Source of the DNA: Caecitellus pseudoparvulus
Lineage: Eukaryota; Bigyra: Bicosoecida
Direction of reading: 5' to 3'
NCBI GenBank assembly: GCA_965644315.1
Contig: CBFFRQ010000069.1
Location: 62,001-126,000, forward strand
DNA length: 64,000 nt
The notes under the pieces were generated by a model. That model worked only from the letters and a program-made list of their open reading frames with translations, was not told the origin of the DNA and ran no database searches. Position numbers and translations under genes: made by a program. Below, in pieces: positions 44,680 to 57,771 of the stretch (the first letter of the stretch is position 1; each line of letters begins with the position of its first letter).

Positions 44680-47600
44680 TCACGATCGCACCTTTGGCTG
44701 TGGCACAGTGACGCTAGAGTGAGCCTTCCGAGAGATGGGGTTCGAAGTCAAGCTGTCCCCTTGAGCAGGGGCGCGTGCGTCCCGTTGTATGCTACTGGAA
44801 GCTGCCGGTGCAACCCGGCTCTTCGCCGCTGGGACAGGCCGGGGAGGAGACTTGCAGAACATGAGGTAGCTCATGATGGCAGCCGCAAGCGTTGCGGCAC
44901 CGCCTGCGCCGACGAGGATGCCAAGCAGCAGGGGGGCGACCGCGCTGTCAGAATCACCTGCGGGCTCTGGCTCTTGACGCTGAATCACAACCACATCACC
45001 ACTGGTTGAGTTTGCCGTGGAGTTCGTGGATGGCCGCGAAATGCTGAGCGCCAGAACCTCGACGCCCAGCGCCTGAGTGAGCTCGCCGGACTTTGCTGCC
45101 TCCTCGATGACAGCAGCATACTCCGCCACTTCATCCAGCATGCTTTCATACCCACTGTCATCCCAGGAAGTAGTCAGCAGGTCCCCATCTGGCACAGCCA
45201 CTGTGGAGGCCCCTGCGGCGGTCGCATTAGGCTCAACGACGGGATTGATAAAGCTTGGCAATGTGGGCTGGGCATCCTCTTGGAAATCAGGCGACACTGC
45301 ACGCGGATCAGGGTCATCTGCTGGCGGCACTACCTCTGCTGCGGCCTGCCCACCGGGAGGCAAGATGTACAGCGTGACTTTTGTGCTCGCTGCCTGGACA
45401 TCTGCGACACGGATCTGGTCTGGGTTGATATTCAGGAGTGTAGCTAGGTTCCGAACGACAGCTGACGAGTAGAAGTCTGCGACGCTCATGGCAAGAGTCA
45501 GGTCCAACTGCACCTCAGCTGTGCGAACAATGGTGTAGCTGGCATACGTGCTGTGACCCCTGACGGTCACCCACAAGGTGTTTGCTTGGGGAATGTAGAC
45601 ATTTGTGCCATGGGGATCAGCCACAGTTGGCAGTCGCCCTGGCTCCGCCAGCGCCTCCACTTTCCTCGTGCCGTGATACACGTTCATGCGGAAAGGCCGC
45701 CGCACGAACAGAGCAATCACCACACCCTCGTCAGGGTCCGGAGACATGAAGTGCATACGGAAGCGGGATGGGAGCGTCCCAGTCACATTTAGCAGTACCG
45801 TGTTGCCATCAGCAAGCAGCGCAGAATGGTACTGGGCAAAGAAGAACCGCTTGGCGCACGCATCTGACAGAGGGCCATGTGCGCCGTAGGCAGCAACGCC
45901 TGCCGGAGTGCCAGGCTCGCTCCTTGACACTGCCACAGGCTCTAACCGGCGGAAGGAGCGGTCGCGATCCAGGCTTTCCGTCACAAAACCGCGCAGGCGG
46001 AGAAGGTCCGGGCAGATCAGCGCTCCCTCGCCCCATGCCGTGGCGGAGGTGCACGTTCTGCCCACAGCCATGGCTGGATGCCGGACCAGGGCTGCAGGGA
46101 CAGAGAATGTACTGCCATCTTCATCCAGCACAAAAGCTGCGTCAAATCCGTCGCAACCCCGACTGGTGCACTTCTCGTTGGCATGCTCGAAGGCCAAGCT
46201 GAACCTTGCCGCCTCATCTACGCCCTCCCAGCGCATGCTGGACATGGACACCGGCACACCAAACTCACTTTGCGAAGGGTGAGACTTGACAGCTGCTGAC
46301 TTGAGACCGCAGCTGTCAGCTGCGAAATTCGAGAAGGTGACGCCCTTCAGCACCAACTGAGCATGGCGTGTGGAAGCAAGACCATGCCGGTGTTCCCAAG
46401 GCATGTTGCACGTTCGCTCAGGAAGGGTGGGAGGCCAGCAGGCTTCCTTGGGGAGCGATGAAGTTATGTCAGAGTAGCACGTTTTGGCTCGGTTTGTGTA
46501 CTGCGGCAGCATGATGCCCACACTGCGGTAGTCCGGCCCGACTTCGGAGTTGCACTCCTCCGCCAGCGGGTCCTCGTCCATCTGCGCCCGGCACTGCACT
46601 GATTCATCACACGAACTGGCTTGGGACTGCCCAATGAAGACGCTGTCGCTGACATTGCTGAAGCTGGTCCGCGCCGTTCGGAAGTAGTTGAGCGCCATGC
46701 CGACGTGCGAATCTGAGACGACAACGCGGGAAATGCGCATGTGGGATGTCTGGTCAGTCGTGAACACGCCCATGTGGGCAGCCTTCCACACGGTGAAGTC
46801 AGAGAAAGCCTGGCACTGCACCCTTTCATTGACGTGAGCGCCGATGAGGAATGCTCCAATCAGGACAGAGTGTGCTTCGTTGTCTCGCACCACTTCGCCA
46901 ACACCCCCGCACAGAGGCGGCCGAAGCGTGAAACCAGCATCATCTGAGGCAGCCACTAGATTCCCCTGCAATGAGGCAACTCTGGAGAACAGGTACATGC
47001 CCGCAAAGGGGAAGATCCAACTGCTGCTGGTGCCAGCTGTCGCCACTTCGTCAGGGGAGTGGTGCACGCCGACCACAAAGTTGCCCTCAATCCGAGCTCC
47101 AGGCGAATCACCCACGGGGTCGTACACAGCTGACCTGAAGGTGGAATGAATCACATTGTCGTGGATGACCATGCCTGGCGCCCCTTCGAAACGGATGGCG
47201 TAGTTGTTGGAGTGGGAGAAAGAGCAGCCGACAATGCGATGCTGAGGGCGCTCGGACGTCGTCACACTTGCCGCATCGTCGTCAGATTCCACGGTAGCTG
47301 CAGAACGGAATCGGATGTCAATCCCTGCATACATGCTGCCCGCTTTGGCAGAGTTGTTCAGCCTGGCGTTGTTCATGTCGATGCGCCCGATGAACTCCCG
47401 GACCCCAGCGCCATCGCCGGCGCGCTTGAACTCCCCTGCATATATGTGAAAGCCGTACATCGTGGGCCAAGGGCTGTTGATGCGAACAGTAGAGTCAGTA
47501 ATTATCCCGCTGAAGGTGACGCTTCGGGTGAGGAGCCCCACACCGGCTGCCAAGTGCATCTGTCGCCCGGCAATGCGCTGCTCATTGCCAAAATGAGCGA

Positions 47601-50600
47601 ATTCCAAAGGGGATGAAAGGTGCAGGGTAAGCCCTCCATTTGAAACTGCTACGATATGGCGCACCTCGCTTTGGCGTGCGTCATATTCTGTTGCCGAAAT
47701 GACGATCTCGTCCCCTGCACCCCACGAGACAGGCTGCTGCAGAGTGAGCTCTGTGGCACCTTTGCCCGCACTCGCTGCCAGGCGTGTCCATGTCACCCCC
47801 GCGGGCTTTCCGTACACGGTCAGGTTACCGTACACGCCCAGAACTTTGTTGCTGAGGAACTGCGAATTGTCGACGATGACGGCGGGGGAGTTCCGGCCGC
47901 CCACGAACTCGACCCGGGCAGCATGCTGGAAGGGGGCGTCTGGCGAGCCAATTTGCCATTCCCCAAGAACCAGTGCCGATTGCAGTGTCAGCGTTAAGTC
48001 CTTAGAGTCCGCGAAGGTGAGGCGCCCCTCAATGCGAAGGTGGCCCAGGGCTGGCGTATCTGCCACGTCAAGAACCAGCCACATGCTGGGGGGCACCGTG
48101 ACGTCATCCCCTTCACGGGGAAGCCTGTCCGGCTCAGTCTCAGACAACCCCCACATGTCTCGCATGTGGTGCCAGGTGCTCGGGGCGCTCCACAGCATTG
48201 GCGTGCCAGGCCTGATGTCCACCCCTGGTACCGGACAGCCACGAGGCGGGCACTGCAAGTTCTTTACGAACACCCTGTGCGTCCCATACCTGCCTGAAAG
48301 AGCATCCAGCGGCATGCCACGTGAGGAATTGAACACATTGTTCAGCATCAAGCTCCACGTGTTGTTGAGGAAGCCTGGGCTGTTGCGGCGCTCGAGCCAG
48401 CCAGTGCCAAAGTGGTCGCTGGGCAGCGGCTCGCGATCCGGTAAAGTGGGGAACTCCTCGATGCCCCCCAAGGCCGCCACCTCCGCAGCCTCACTTGCAA
48501 TGTCTTCACCCCAGTAGTCTTGCACGCCCTTGCCGTAGAGGACTTTGTTTCGATATCTGGTGTCCGTCCAGTTCAGCTTCAACCCCACCCACTCCGACTC
48601 TGGCGCGTGGGCGCCGATGTAGTCGGGCTCTGAGAAGCGAATCTGCAGCTCGTGCCAGTCCAGCGGCGTATTATGGAACCAAAGACGGATCCAGCGCCGG
48701 GTCACGATCGGAAAAACCCAACCTGCTATCTCTTTGAAGAGGAAACCCACTTTGTTGTCTTCGTACACGGGGTGGTCCGCGGGGCTCACACCGAGGGAAA
48801 CAGCACGAAGCTCATCGGGCTCATACATGTCAATACCGATGCGACGAACTTCGACTGAAGCATCACATAAGATGGCGTCGTCATATGTTGCAGTCGCAGA
48901 ATTCTCTCGCGTGCACGCTGGGGCTGTGCCGGCAGCGTTGAAAGACCAGTAGGGCGAGGCCCAGGATCGTGGCCCCCTCCCCGTCAGCGAGCCATCCAAG
49001 TCGTAAATGATGTCCTTGCGCCCTGGACCCCACTTCACCCGTTGAGTGGAGTTCACGAACACGAGCCCCTCCACACGATAGGTGAAGCCGCCCTGCGCAA
49101 GGGACATTTGCTCGCCGCACTTGGCACATGTTGCCAGTGCCCCCCTGCCGTAGTTGACAAACGTCGCACCGTCGATGTGGAAAAACTCCCTCTGAGGCGC
49201 AAACACACCAACTTTGTCTCTTGGAGCACGCTGAGGGTCGATACTTCCCACAAAAAGCCCGTTCTGAATGTGTGCGTCGTCCTCCCTGTATCGCACCTCA
49301 GCCAGCTTGGTCCAGAACAGGTCATCCCGCACATTTTCCAGGGACTTCACATTGATATGGTGAATGTCACCGTTCAGCTTGCCGAACACGCCATGCACGC
49401 CGTTGCGGAAGGTGGTGAAGTTCAGGAAGTACATGGGATACGGCACGATGGTGTTGGAGCAGGGCTCAGCCCGCGGCAGAACAACGGGGTACAGCCGCAG
49501 CCCGTGCACGCCATTGGAGTGGGCAGTATTGTTGAAGAATTCCCCCAGATGCTCATGGTTTGGGCAGGTGTTCAGAGTGAAGGAGGGACCGTGCGGGTGG
49601 CCTGGCAGCTCCAGCCAGTAGCCGTCGTTTGTGCAGCCTGCGGCCCGGTTGTGCCTCCAGAACTGCCTCGGCGACGCAGTCCAGAAGGATGCTGGTTTAG
49701 TGTCGCCCTTCAAGCAGGCGCTGCAGCGCAGGGTCACTGCCACTAGGTTCTCCTCAATCACGTTGAACTCCTCCGCGCCATCCTCCACGAAGAACGAGTG
49801 CCCCTTGATGTGGTACGCAAAGTTGTGCTTGACCTCGAAGTGTGACACGCCGTGGATCGTGGTCGCCCGCTGGAAGGAATGGTGGATGGAGTTTGCCTTG
49901 ACATAGGAGCGGTCAAATCGCCCCGCCATGTGCGCGTGTGTGCAGTAGCGGCCCAACAAGAACGACTGGCCGCAGCGGCGGAACTCAGCATTCTCCACAC
50001 GATACACGCCCCCGCCCATGGCCATGGTGTGGGCTCCAAAATCCTGTGCCGTGGAGTGCTCGTCACCTTGAATGACAATGTTGCGAGTCAGCAACCCCAC
50101 TTCCCCACGCATGTCAGCAGCGCTGTGTCCCAACCTCTCCCCATGGAACACATCCGCCCGGTGCTCGAAGGCAAAGGGGCGGGTCACCTTGTACTTGGTG
50201 GGCGACAGAACTTCGCCGATGACCCTCTCCTCTGCCTCGCGAAAGGAAGTCCCTGTCGACGGCAGCACCACTCGCTCTCCGACTTGAAAGTCAGTCGGCT
50301 CGGCGGTCGTGAAGTGGCTTGATCCAGCAGCAACGTGCTGCCCCTCAGCCAGCATGGTCCATACACGAGTCCTGGGAATGCCATGCACATCCAAGCGTGC
50401 AAGGGCTTGCGACGGAACCAGCGCGCCGCCACGAAGGTCGTAACCTGTCCGGTCCATGATGGCAAGGCACTTTGCTCCAATTTGCGGGAGCTCAGTGTTC
50501 TTGTACCGGTCACCGTGCAGCGTTATCGTCGCTCTGTTCCGCAAGGGAAGCGCTTCAGTCCCCAGCTCGAGGGCACCCCCATGCACAAAAATGTAAGTCG

Positions 50601-53600
50601 CATTCAGCTCCAAGTTATCATTCTCTGGCGAGTCATCCCACACCAGCTCACCTTGAATGAGAAGAAGGAAGGCTGAGACGTTCATGTCAAGCAGAATGGT
50701 CTGGCTGGGTGGAATGACGACACTCTCGCCTTCCCGAGGTCGCTGCTGGAACTGCCACGTGTTGGGGTCCGACCAGCGATCCAGGAAGCGGAATTTAGCT
50801 GCAGGCGAGATGATAGCATTCCCTGTGCTGCCGAACGACACTTGAATGCCAGGATCTTGCAGAGTCAGCCGTGCAGTGGTCGTGCACTTCAACGTGTCGT
50901 GTGAGACAGACTGCACAATGCACGGAGCTCCTTGAGCTTTCACGCTGACGGATGTGGCATCCACTGGAAAGTTGGACCCTGTTAGTGTGATGTCTGTCCC
51001 TCCAGTTGAGGGTCCCCAGGCAGGAGACACTGCATGCACGACAGGCGAAGCTGATGTGGTGTACTGAACTGCGGCGCCCCGAAGCTGGTGCAGCTCCCCT
51101 GTGCACTGGGAGAGCACCTGTACATCACATGTGCCATTACTTAACATGCGAGTTGTCAGCAGATGCCCGATGAACTGCAGCTCATTCATCCGGCACTGGG
51201 TCCCATCGCGGCACTTGAATCGAAGTAGACGCCAAGGCCCTTGGCGCAGGCCAGAAGGCACGTCAATGTAGTTCCATCCCTCTGTTGGTTGGGTTTCCAC
51301 AGATGCAATCGAGACCCAGCTCTCTCCTGGCCCGGTAGAGCCCTGCAGCTCAGCCCCGTACAGAGCATCGGCACTCGTCCAAGCTGCGTACCAGCGCACC
51401 CGAGTGAGTAGTGCTTCGGCTCCGTCGCCCACGTCGATTCCAACACTGCAATCAGTGCTCCCTCCGTAGTATCCTCTCCCAAGGTCCCCATCAAAAAGGA
51501 GGGCCCTGCGCCAAGCGCTGCCACTGTTGCCGATGATGCTTGCTCGCTCCAGCTCCGCAGGCTCAGCGAAGGCCAACTGCGGGCTCCACTTTGTGAGGAG
51601 AGGGGGTGTGCTCCAAGCCCCGCTCCCATTCCCGACGAAAGTAGGAGCTGCCTCGACACCGCACACCAACACTGATACAAGTGAGGCGGCACACGTTTCG
51701 CCCGCCGCATGCCGCCCATCCATCATTCCCAGCCCTGTCCCCACTAGCTCCAGCCGCCCCCCACCAGCGAAACTGCTGTTGACGCGGCCCCTTTGCTCCA
51801 CATCAAGCGGGACTGTGACTATGTTGTCACTCGGCTGTGCGAGAAGGCCGAAGTTGTCGGCCATGTCCAACTCGATCGAGTGTTGGCCGGCTGGGAGAAC
51901 CGAGGTCGACAGGTGAACCCAGGACTCTGTGGCTTGCACAATGGCTGCAGGGACTCCACCCACGCGTGCACGCTCAAGTGGTTTGACACCGCTTCCTTGC
52001 AACGAGATATTGACGTGAGTTCTGCCGCCCACATGATCCATGACCTGCACGTCGCCGACCAGCGCGCCTGGAGCCACGTACGAAAACACATCGTGAAAAA
52101 CTGATGAGAAGTCGGGAATGAAGTCCCACTCCGTCTCAAACACTTGCACTGTAATGGAAGGGTTCGAACCACGCCCAGGCGGTGTGGACACCACGAGGAG
52201 GTCAGGTGACGCTTGGACCACTGACGCTGTCCCAGAGCTCACCATCACCTTGTTTGCTGCTGGCACGCGCGAGTTGAAGCCCCACCCTCGCACGTACAGC
52301 AGTGTTCCGCCACTTGCGCTGCCTTGCCGAGGGGAAAGTGAGTCGACGGTCGTATTGTACTGAATCGCGGGGGACGAAGAGCAGTTGCCAGTTCCCAGAG
52401 CCGAAGTGATCGTGACCGAGTACTCCCCAGCGTCCAGCGCTGGGAGTTGGCACTGCAGCTCTGTGTCAGTCCCACCCGTCGCATTACAGGCTTTGCCTCC
52501 GACAGCTGCCTGGGCCCCAAGCAAGTTTGTTCCACCGATTCGTAAGCTATCACGCCCTAGCTGGACGACTGCACTGCACCGTGGCGTGGAGGTAGCGGAC
52601 CACGTCCACGTGCAGTTGTTGCAAGCAGCCACAACCTGGTTTGTGCGAACGTGCACCTGGGAGATAACATCAGCCGATTGATGCAACACATCCCACGCAG
52701 GGACCACGACTGGCGGAACTTCACATGTAATTGCAGAGACTGAGAAGTTGGTAATGTGGCACGCAAAGCGGCCTTGCACTTGTCCCCACCGTGGAACAAG
52801 GAACAAGACCTCGTTCGCGTTCCTGCGCGGGCTGAATCCTGAGCCGGCAATGTGCAGCACTGCTCCCCCAAGGCGCGAGCCTTTGACCATGGACAAGCTG
52901 TATACTTTGAGAGACACATCAATGCCAACGCCGTCAACAGCGGCGGCTGTTCCCAGTTGAGGGAACCGGACCACTGGCACAATGACTCCTTGATCTTCAG
53001 CGATTGACCCCGCTTTGGGTCGATCCAAGAAGCACTGCACACTGCCATTCAAAGGCTGGGTTGCGTAGATTCGGCACGGGCGTGCCCCAACGTGCACGGA
53101 CATGCCATCTGCAACTGCCCAGTTCGACACCACCAAGGTCAACAGGCCAGAAATACCATACGAGAGCCGTGCTGGGTGCACACTTTCAAGGGTTGGTGTG
53201 CTGGTGGATGTGTGCGCGAAAGTCAGTCTAGTTGCTAGACCTGATACAGAAACATTCGCTTTGCTTCCAGAAGCCGCATGCAAGGCGGACAACGAAGTGT
53301 TGCGTGCACCGGGCACCATTGGCGTCCTGCAGAGCAGTTCTGTGCTGGTGGCCTGCAGCACCACACAGTGGGAGGCTCCTGCAGGATAGGAGAACACTAC
53401 TTCGTTCCTCGTGGCATTCAGTCGGTCGAACCCACTTCCTGTGATGTTCACGAGGGTGCCGCCCGCCAGTGAGCCCTGTGTTGGAGACATGCTATCCACG
53501 CGGAGCGGAACAGTGACCGTCGCGTTCCCGCTTGCCCGTCCCGGGCCCGAATGGTCGATGAGAGCCACAAGGTGCACCCCAGCCTCTCCTTCTCCGAGGA

Positions 53601-56323
53601 TGCATGAGACGTTGTGCTCAGTCGCTTGTTGCACATAGCAGGTTGCTTGACCGACCTGAATAGTGCACGAATCCACGCAACGGGCCAGGCGTTTGCCATG
53701 AACGTGCAGCAGATCGCCCGCGGATACCTGCTTTGGGGAGACTGCGAGCACCTCTGGTGTGACAACATGCTGGTATTCCACGCTGCACACAGACGAAGCC
53801 TCCAGAGGGCTGCCCCACTCGTCGCATGCCGCAACGACTCCCCCCACTCGCACATGGACAGGGGCCAGAACATGCTCCGGCCCCCAAGACACCGACTGAT
53901 TGACCTTGAAAGGTGACCTGAAGAAGGTCATGGGCACGGTGTCGAACCAGAGTTCATCTGTGCTGCCCCGAAGCAGGGGCTGCGATGTGATGCTGACGTC
54001 GCTGCCACTGAGCTCCACGCCTGACACCTGCAATGGCGGCTGAGCACCAAGCTCTGAGGCGTACGTGATGACCCAACGCTTGCCATCCAAGCCGTTTCCT
54101 TCGGTGCGTACCGATATCTCAGGTAGGGGGTCGAAAATCGTCCCGTTTCGAGCACTGTGAACCATTTCTGTCAACGCTTCTGCGACTTCATGCCCTGCCA
54201 CGTTCACATCGAAAACAGGCGATTGGATTCCGGCCCTGTGAAACATCCATGCGCCTGCTGCAGGCTGATTGGGCATTCGAGTTCGAAGGTGCTGCGTCGA
54301 GTATTGGGCGAGAGCTAGACCCCCGCCTGGCAAGCTCTCACGAAGCGGCACAGCGGAGCGCACCACAACTTGTAGGTCAGGCCACATCCCAGCGCGGCCA
54401 CAGTGGATGGTGACGGTGAACTGGGAGCCTGTCAAGGACAGCCGCTGTTGGGTCTGAGCCAGAGTTTCGTTGACACCTGCAGAAGGCGCGATGCGCTCCT
54501 CAGACACGGACACAGATCCGCAACCGGGCAGGATCGCTTGAGCTGCATGGTCCACGGCAGACGCCCCGTCTCGCAACGCAAATGCTGATGAAACCGTGGT
54601 TCCCTCCCCCGTCTCAAGGCGCAGCATCAGCTTGCTGCTGCCCTCCAGCCCAAGAACTGTGAGCTGCTGCTGCTCGCGGACTACCTCCACGCGAAGGACA
54701 ACCTCCTGCACCTCTCGAACGCTGTGCGATTGCACGATGTTTGGGTGTGTCTGGGCGTCCACCGCTCCTTGAACTTGCAGCGCAACGTTGTAGTACTCAG
54801 CTCCCCCCCACTGCTGGTTGCTGGAGCGAATGTAGTACGGCTGCCCTTCGCTCAAAAGCATGGGCTTGCTTCGCGAGGCAGGACTTCGGCCCAAAGTGCG
54901 CACCCAGGTGTCCTCAAATGTGTCGATGACCCGGTGATTGCCGGCAACCTCTTCGGCGCCCGATGAGCTCGCGTTCTTAGACAGATACAGCCTGGTGTAG
55001 TCATCCCCTCGGACCCAGAACGTGTAGTTCGCAGTGAATGGTGGAACAAAGAAGCCTTCCCCGGTCTCAATGAAGTTGTACCTTTGGCGATCCTGGAAGC
55101 CCCAGCGACCTCGCAAGTCAGACACCATGCCCCAGTGAAGATCAGGTTGGTGACTTGACTGCCAAGATACCGTGCCGTGCAGCCCCCAGCCGCCAAGTAC
55201 TGGCTGGGAAGCACGCCCCACAACTTGGCCCAGCGCGGAAGCGGGCGGGAGGGCGCATGACAAGGTGTTCGACGTCTCCACAATCACATCAGTGCAGTGC
55301 GCGCCCCCGATCAGCACCTGGTTGTTGCTGGCATTGGCTACGTCAATGCCTGTAACGTTCAGGTGCAGCCGGCTGCCCCCCAGCCACCCCGACTTGTTCA
55401 TGGAAAGGGAGTGAACCTGCGGCACCAGGACCATGTCATGCACCGTGTCATCATGGAAGCGAGGGAGCCCTGGGACCGTGTAGTGATACTTTGGAAAGCC
55501 ACCACCGTGCGTCGGCTGATCCACGCGAATGGACACGTTTGCCCACCCCGCCGCTTGGGCTGCGGTCTCGCACCACCACCACTCTCGCCACCACCGGTGA
55601 CGCCTGCCCACCACGCCGCCCACTCCATCTGATCGGTCAGGAGGGGGGTCTTCCCACTGCTCTTCTTGAAGGTTGGCGTACACTTCCTCGGACATGTCGC
55701 AGGAGTGTTTTCCAACGCGGACATCAAAGTGGTCCAGCGCGAATCCTCGAAGGTAGCCCCACCAATAGTACCGCTGCCCTGCCAACACAGCCGGTGCACG
55801 GTCCAGGACAAGGGGCATCTCATACCCCGTCCCATAGTAAAAGTGGCACCCAGACGAATCCTGGCACTCTGCTCTCGAGTTCAACCCCGGGCCCGTCAGC
55901 TCAACGTGGACGTGCACTGTTCCAGCGCGCAGCGCAGGGGCGGCCTGCGTCGTGCAGACAATCTGGTTGTCCACTGAGTCATACTCTGACACAATGCAAG
56001 GTGTGTTTCCCAGCAACACAGTTGTGCTCCTGCGCGAGGGCAAGACCCGGTGCGGAGTCAAGAATGGGCTGGCGTTTCGCATGCAGAGAAACGCACCCTT
56101 CCAAACCCCCCCTTGAGAAGCCACTGCCCTTGAGGACAAGGCGCGTCCCACCCATCAGGGAGCCCCTTCGAGGCTCCACGTCGAAAATGACAGCTTTGGG
56201 CAATCCATCTGCTGCTGCCGTGACGCCGCGTTGCATGCACACAGCCAGGAGGAGCGTGCACGCAGCGGTTGCAGACACAGCCAGCCGCCACCCGCCCCCA
56301 CGGGGCGTGAGACGACCCTTCAT
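44680..56323 (-). CDS. Giant fibrocystin-L-like receptor (IPT/TIG, PA14, G8, PbH1)
   Basis: Type I membrane protein of 3858 residues. Exon 1 (56323-56097) carries a signal peptide and the first IPT/TIG strand set (PRRGSLMGGTRLVLKGSGFS). A 67-bp intron (56030-56096) joins it in phase 2 to an 11.35-kb exon 2. Domains in order: a TIG at about 50-200; a PA14-like domain about 390-500 (GFFVPPFTANYTFWVRGDD); TIG repeats about 830-1550 (GGTLVNITGSGF, GGTLLYVRGWGFN and others); an F5/8C-like segment about 1556-1690; another TIG; the first G8 about 1826-1940 (WSDPNTW); PbH1 beta-helix sequence; the second G8 from about 2690 (WSAPSTW); more beta helix; and a transmembrane helix about 3771-3797 with a basic Ser/Pro tail. 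This order parallels PKHD1L1. A cilium or cell-surface location is inferred from the family. Confidence 0.93.
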
Positions 56324-56699
56324 GGAGAGACAGGGCAGTGCAGCCTTGTACTTGCCGGTGCACATGCGTGTCGTACGAGTTGGGTCTGCGCATCAGTGCA
56401 GTTTTGCAGTGACGGGTCGAATTCCTGTGCGGGTCATCGCGCGGGAGCTGCACAGCAAAGCTCCGAATGGACTAAGCCCCCCTCAATCAAATTCATGCAC
56501 ATGCTTCTTCGTGAGCTAGCTCCTCGCATGGAAATGGTTGCGTCGTGAGCTCTGCAGCAGAACCAGCGAGGACCCTGCCGTGCAGCAGGCAGGAACCACA
56601 AGCCAGCGCCGCCCACCAAGGCGCCCAGCTCAATCAAAGGAGATTATCGTGCATGAGCAGCTGGAAGACGTCAATTGATTTCATTCCCGTCCGCCCACC
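56324..56699. other. Divergent promoter region, fibrocystin-like and carrier genes
   Basis: 376 bp between divergent starts. No supported ORF. The base composition is less GC-rich than the neighbouring exons. Confidence 0.4.
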
Positions 56700-57755
56700 A
56701 TGCCCATTGATAGCTTCACGGCTGGTACGGGAGCTCGGACTTGCTCGTGATACGAAGCATTTTCCGCAACCGCAAACATGTGCTCCCACCGCAGGCGCTG
56801 TGGCAGGCACAGTCGCAGCCATCATCACCCTGCCGCTGGAGCGAATCAAGACAATTTACCAGTCATCCATGAAGGGGGCTGCTGTGAGAAGCGTGAGGGC
56901 CACCGTCTCCCACATTCTTGCCACAGAGGGAGCAAGTGGTCTGGTGCGCGGGCTGGTGCCAACCATTGCTGGCGTCGCACCAGCCCGTGCAGTGTACTTC
57001 GGCACGTATGCGAACGTGAAGAGTGCCCTAACATCGTCGGCTGACGGTGCGCCCGGCCCCGCCTCGCACCTCATCTCGGCTGCCACCGCCGGCTTCACAA
57101 CTGCCACCGTCATCGCGCCTGTGTTCATGGTAAAGACCCGCATGCAGCTGCTGGGAGGCTTGACGGGGGCTGTTCCATCCTCAACGCCGTCAACCACACC
57201 CCACCGCCTCCTGGATACTGTCCGGGGCATCTACCGGGAGGGAGGTCTGCGTGCATTCTACCGGGTGCGTGCTGCGCCACGCCGCAGTCCCCGCCTCGTG
57301 TCACCCACACGGCCGCCCACACTTCGCAGGGCGTCTCGGCATCATACCTGGGCGTGTCTGAGACAGTCATCCAGTTCGTGGTGTACGAGCAGATCAAGCG
57401 CTGGCAGGCTGCACGGGCAGCTGACGAGGCTGCAGCGAACTCGGGGTGGCAGGCGCCACAGGGCAAAGACGGCTCCAAGACCCGTGTTTCCTTGCTGGAC
57501 GCCTTCACCGCCGGCGCATGTGCCAAGCTCGTCGCATCTTGCGCCTCCTACCCCCACGAGGTGGTGCGCACTCGCCTTCGGGAGCACCACGATTCAGCCG
57601 CAGCCAACGCCCGAGGCATGGTGGGCTGGCTGCGCCACATCGCGCGCACTGAAGGCGTGGCAGGGCTGTACGGCGGCCTGGGCATCCACCTCATCCGCAC
57701 CGTGCCCAATGCCGCCATGCTGTTCGTAGTCATGGAGGCACTGGCAGGCGTGTAG
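56700..57755 (+). CDS. Mitochondrial carrier, SLC25A33/36 (pyrimidine nucleotide) type
   Basis: Exons 56700-56724, 56795-57264 and 57330-57755 (introns of 70 and 65 bp) give 306 residues. The first exon is only 25 bp, with the ATG in a strong ACC-ATG context, and its splice rebuilds FTAGAVAGTVAAIITLPLER. The three carrier signatures are LPLERIKT, APVFMVKTRMQL and YPHEVVRTRLRE. The segments RAVYFGTYANVKS and GVSASYLGVSETVIQFVVYE are characteristic of the RIM2/SLC25A33/SLC25A36 pyrimidine-nucleotide carriers, which supply the mitochondrial matrix with nucleotides. Substrate is inferred from family. Its stop codon is just 16 bp from that of the convergent HhH gene. Confidence 0.9.
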
Positions 57756-57771
57756 CTGCCGCACGGCCGCT

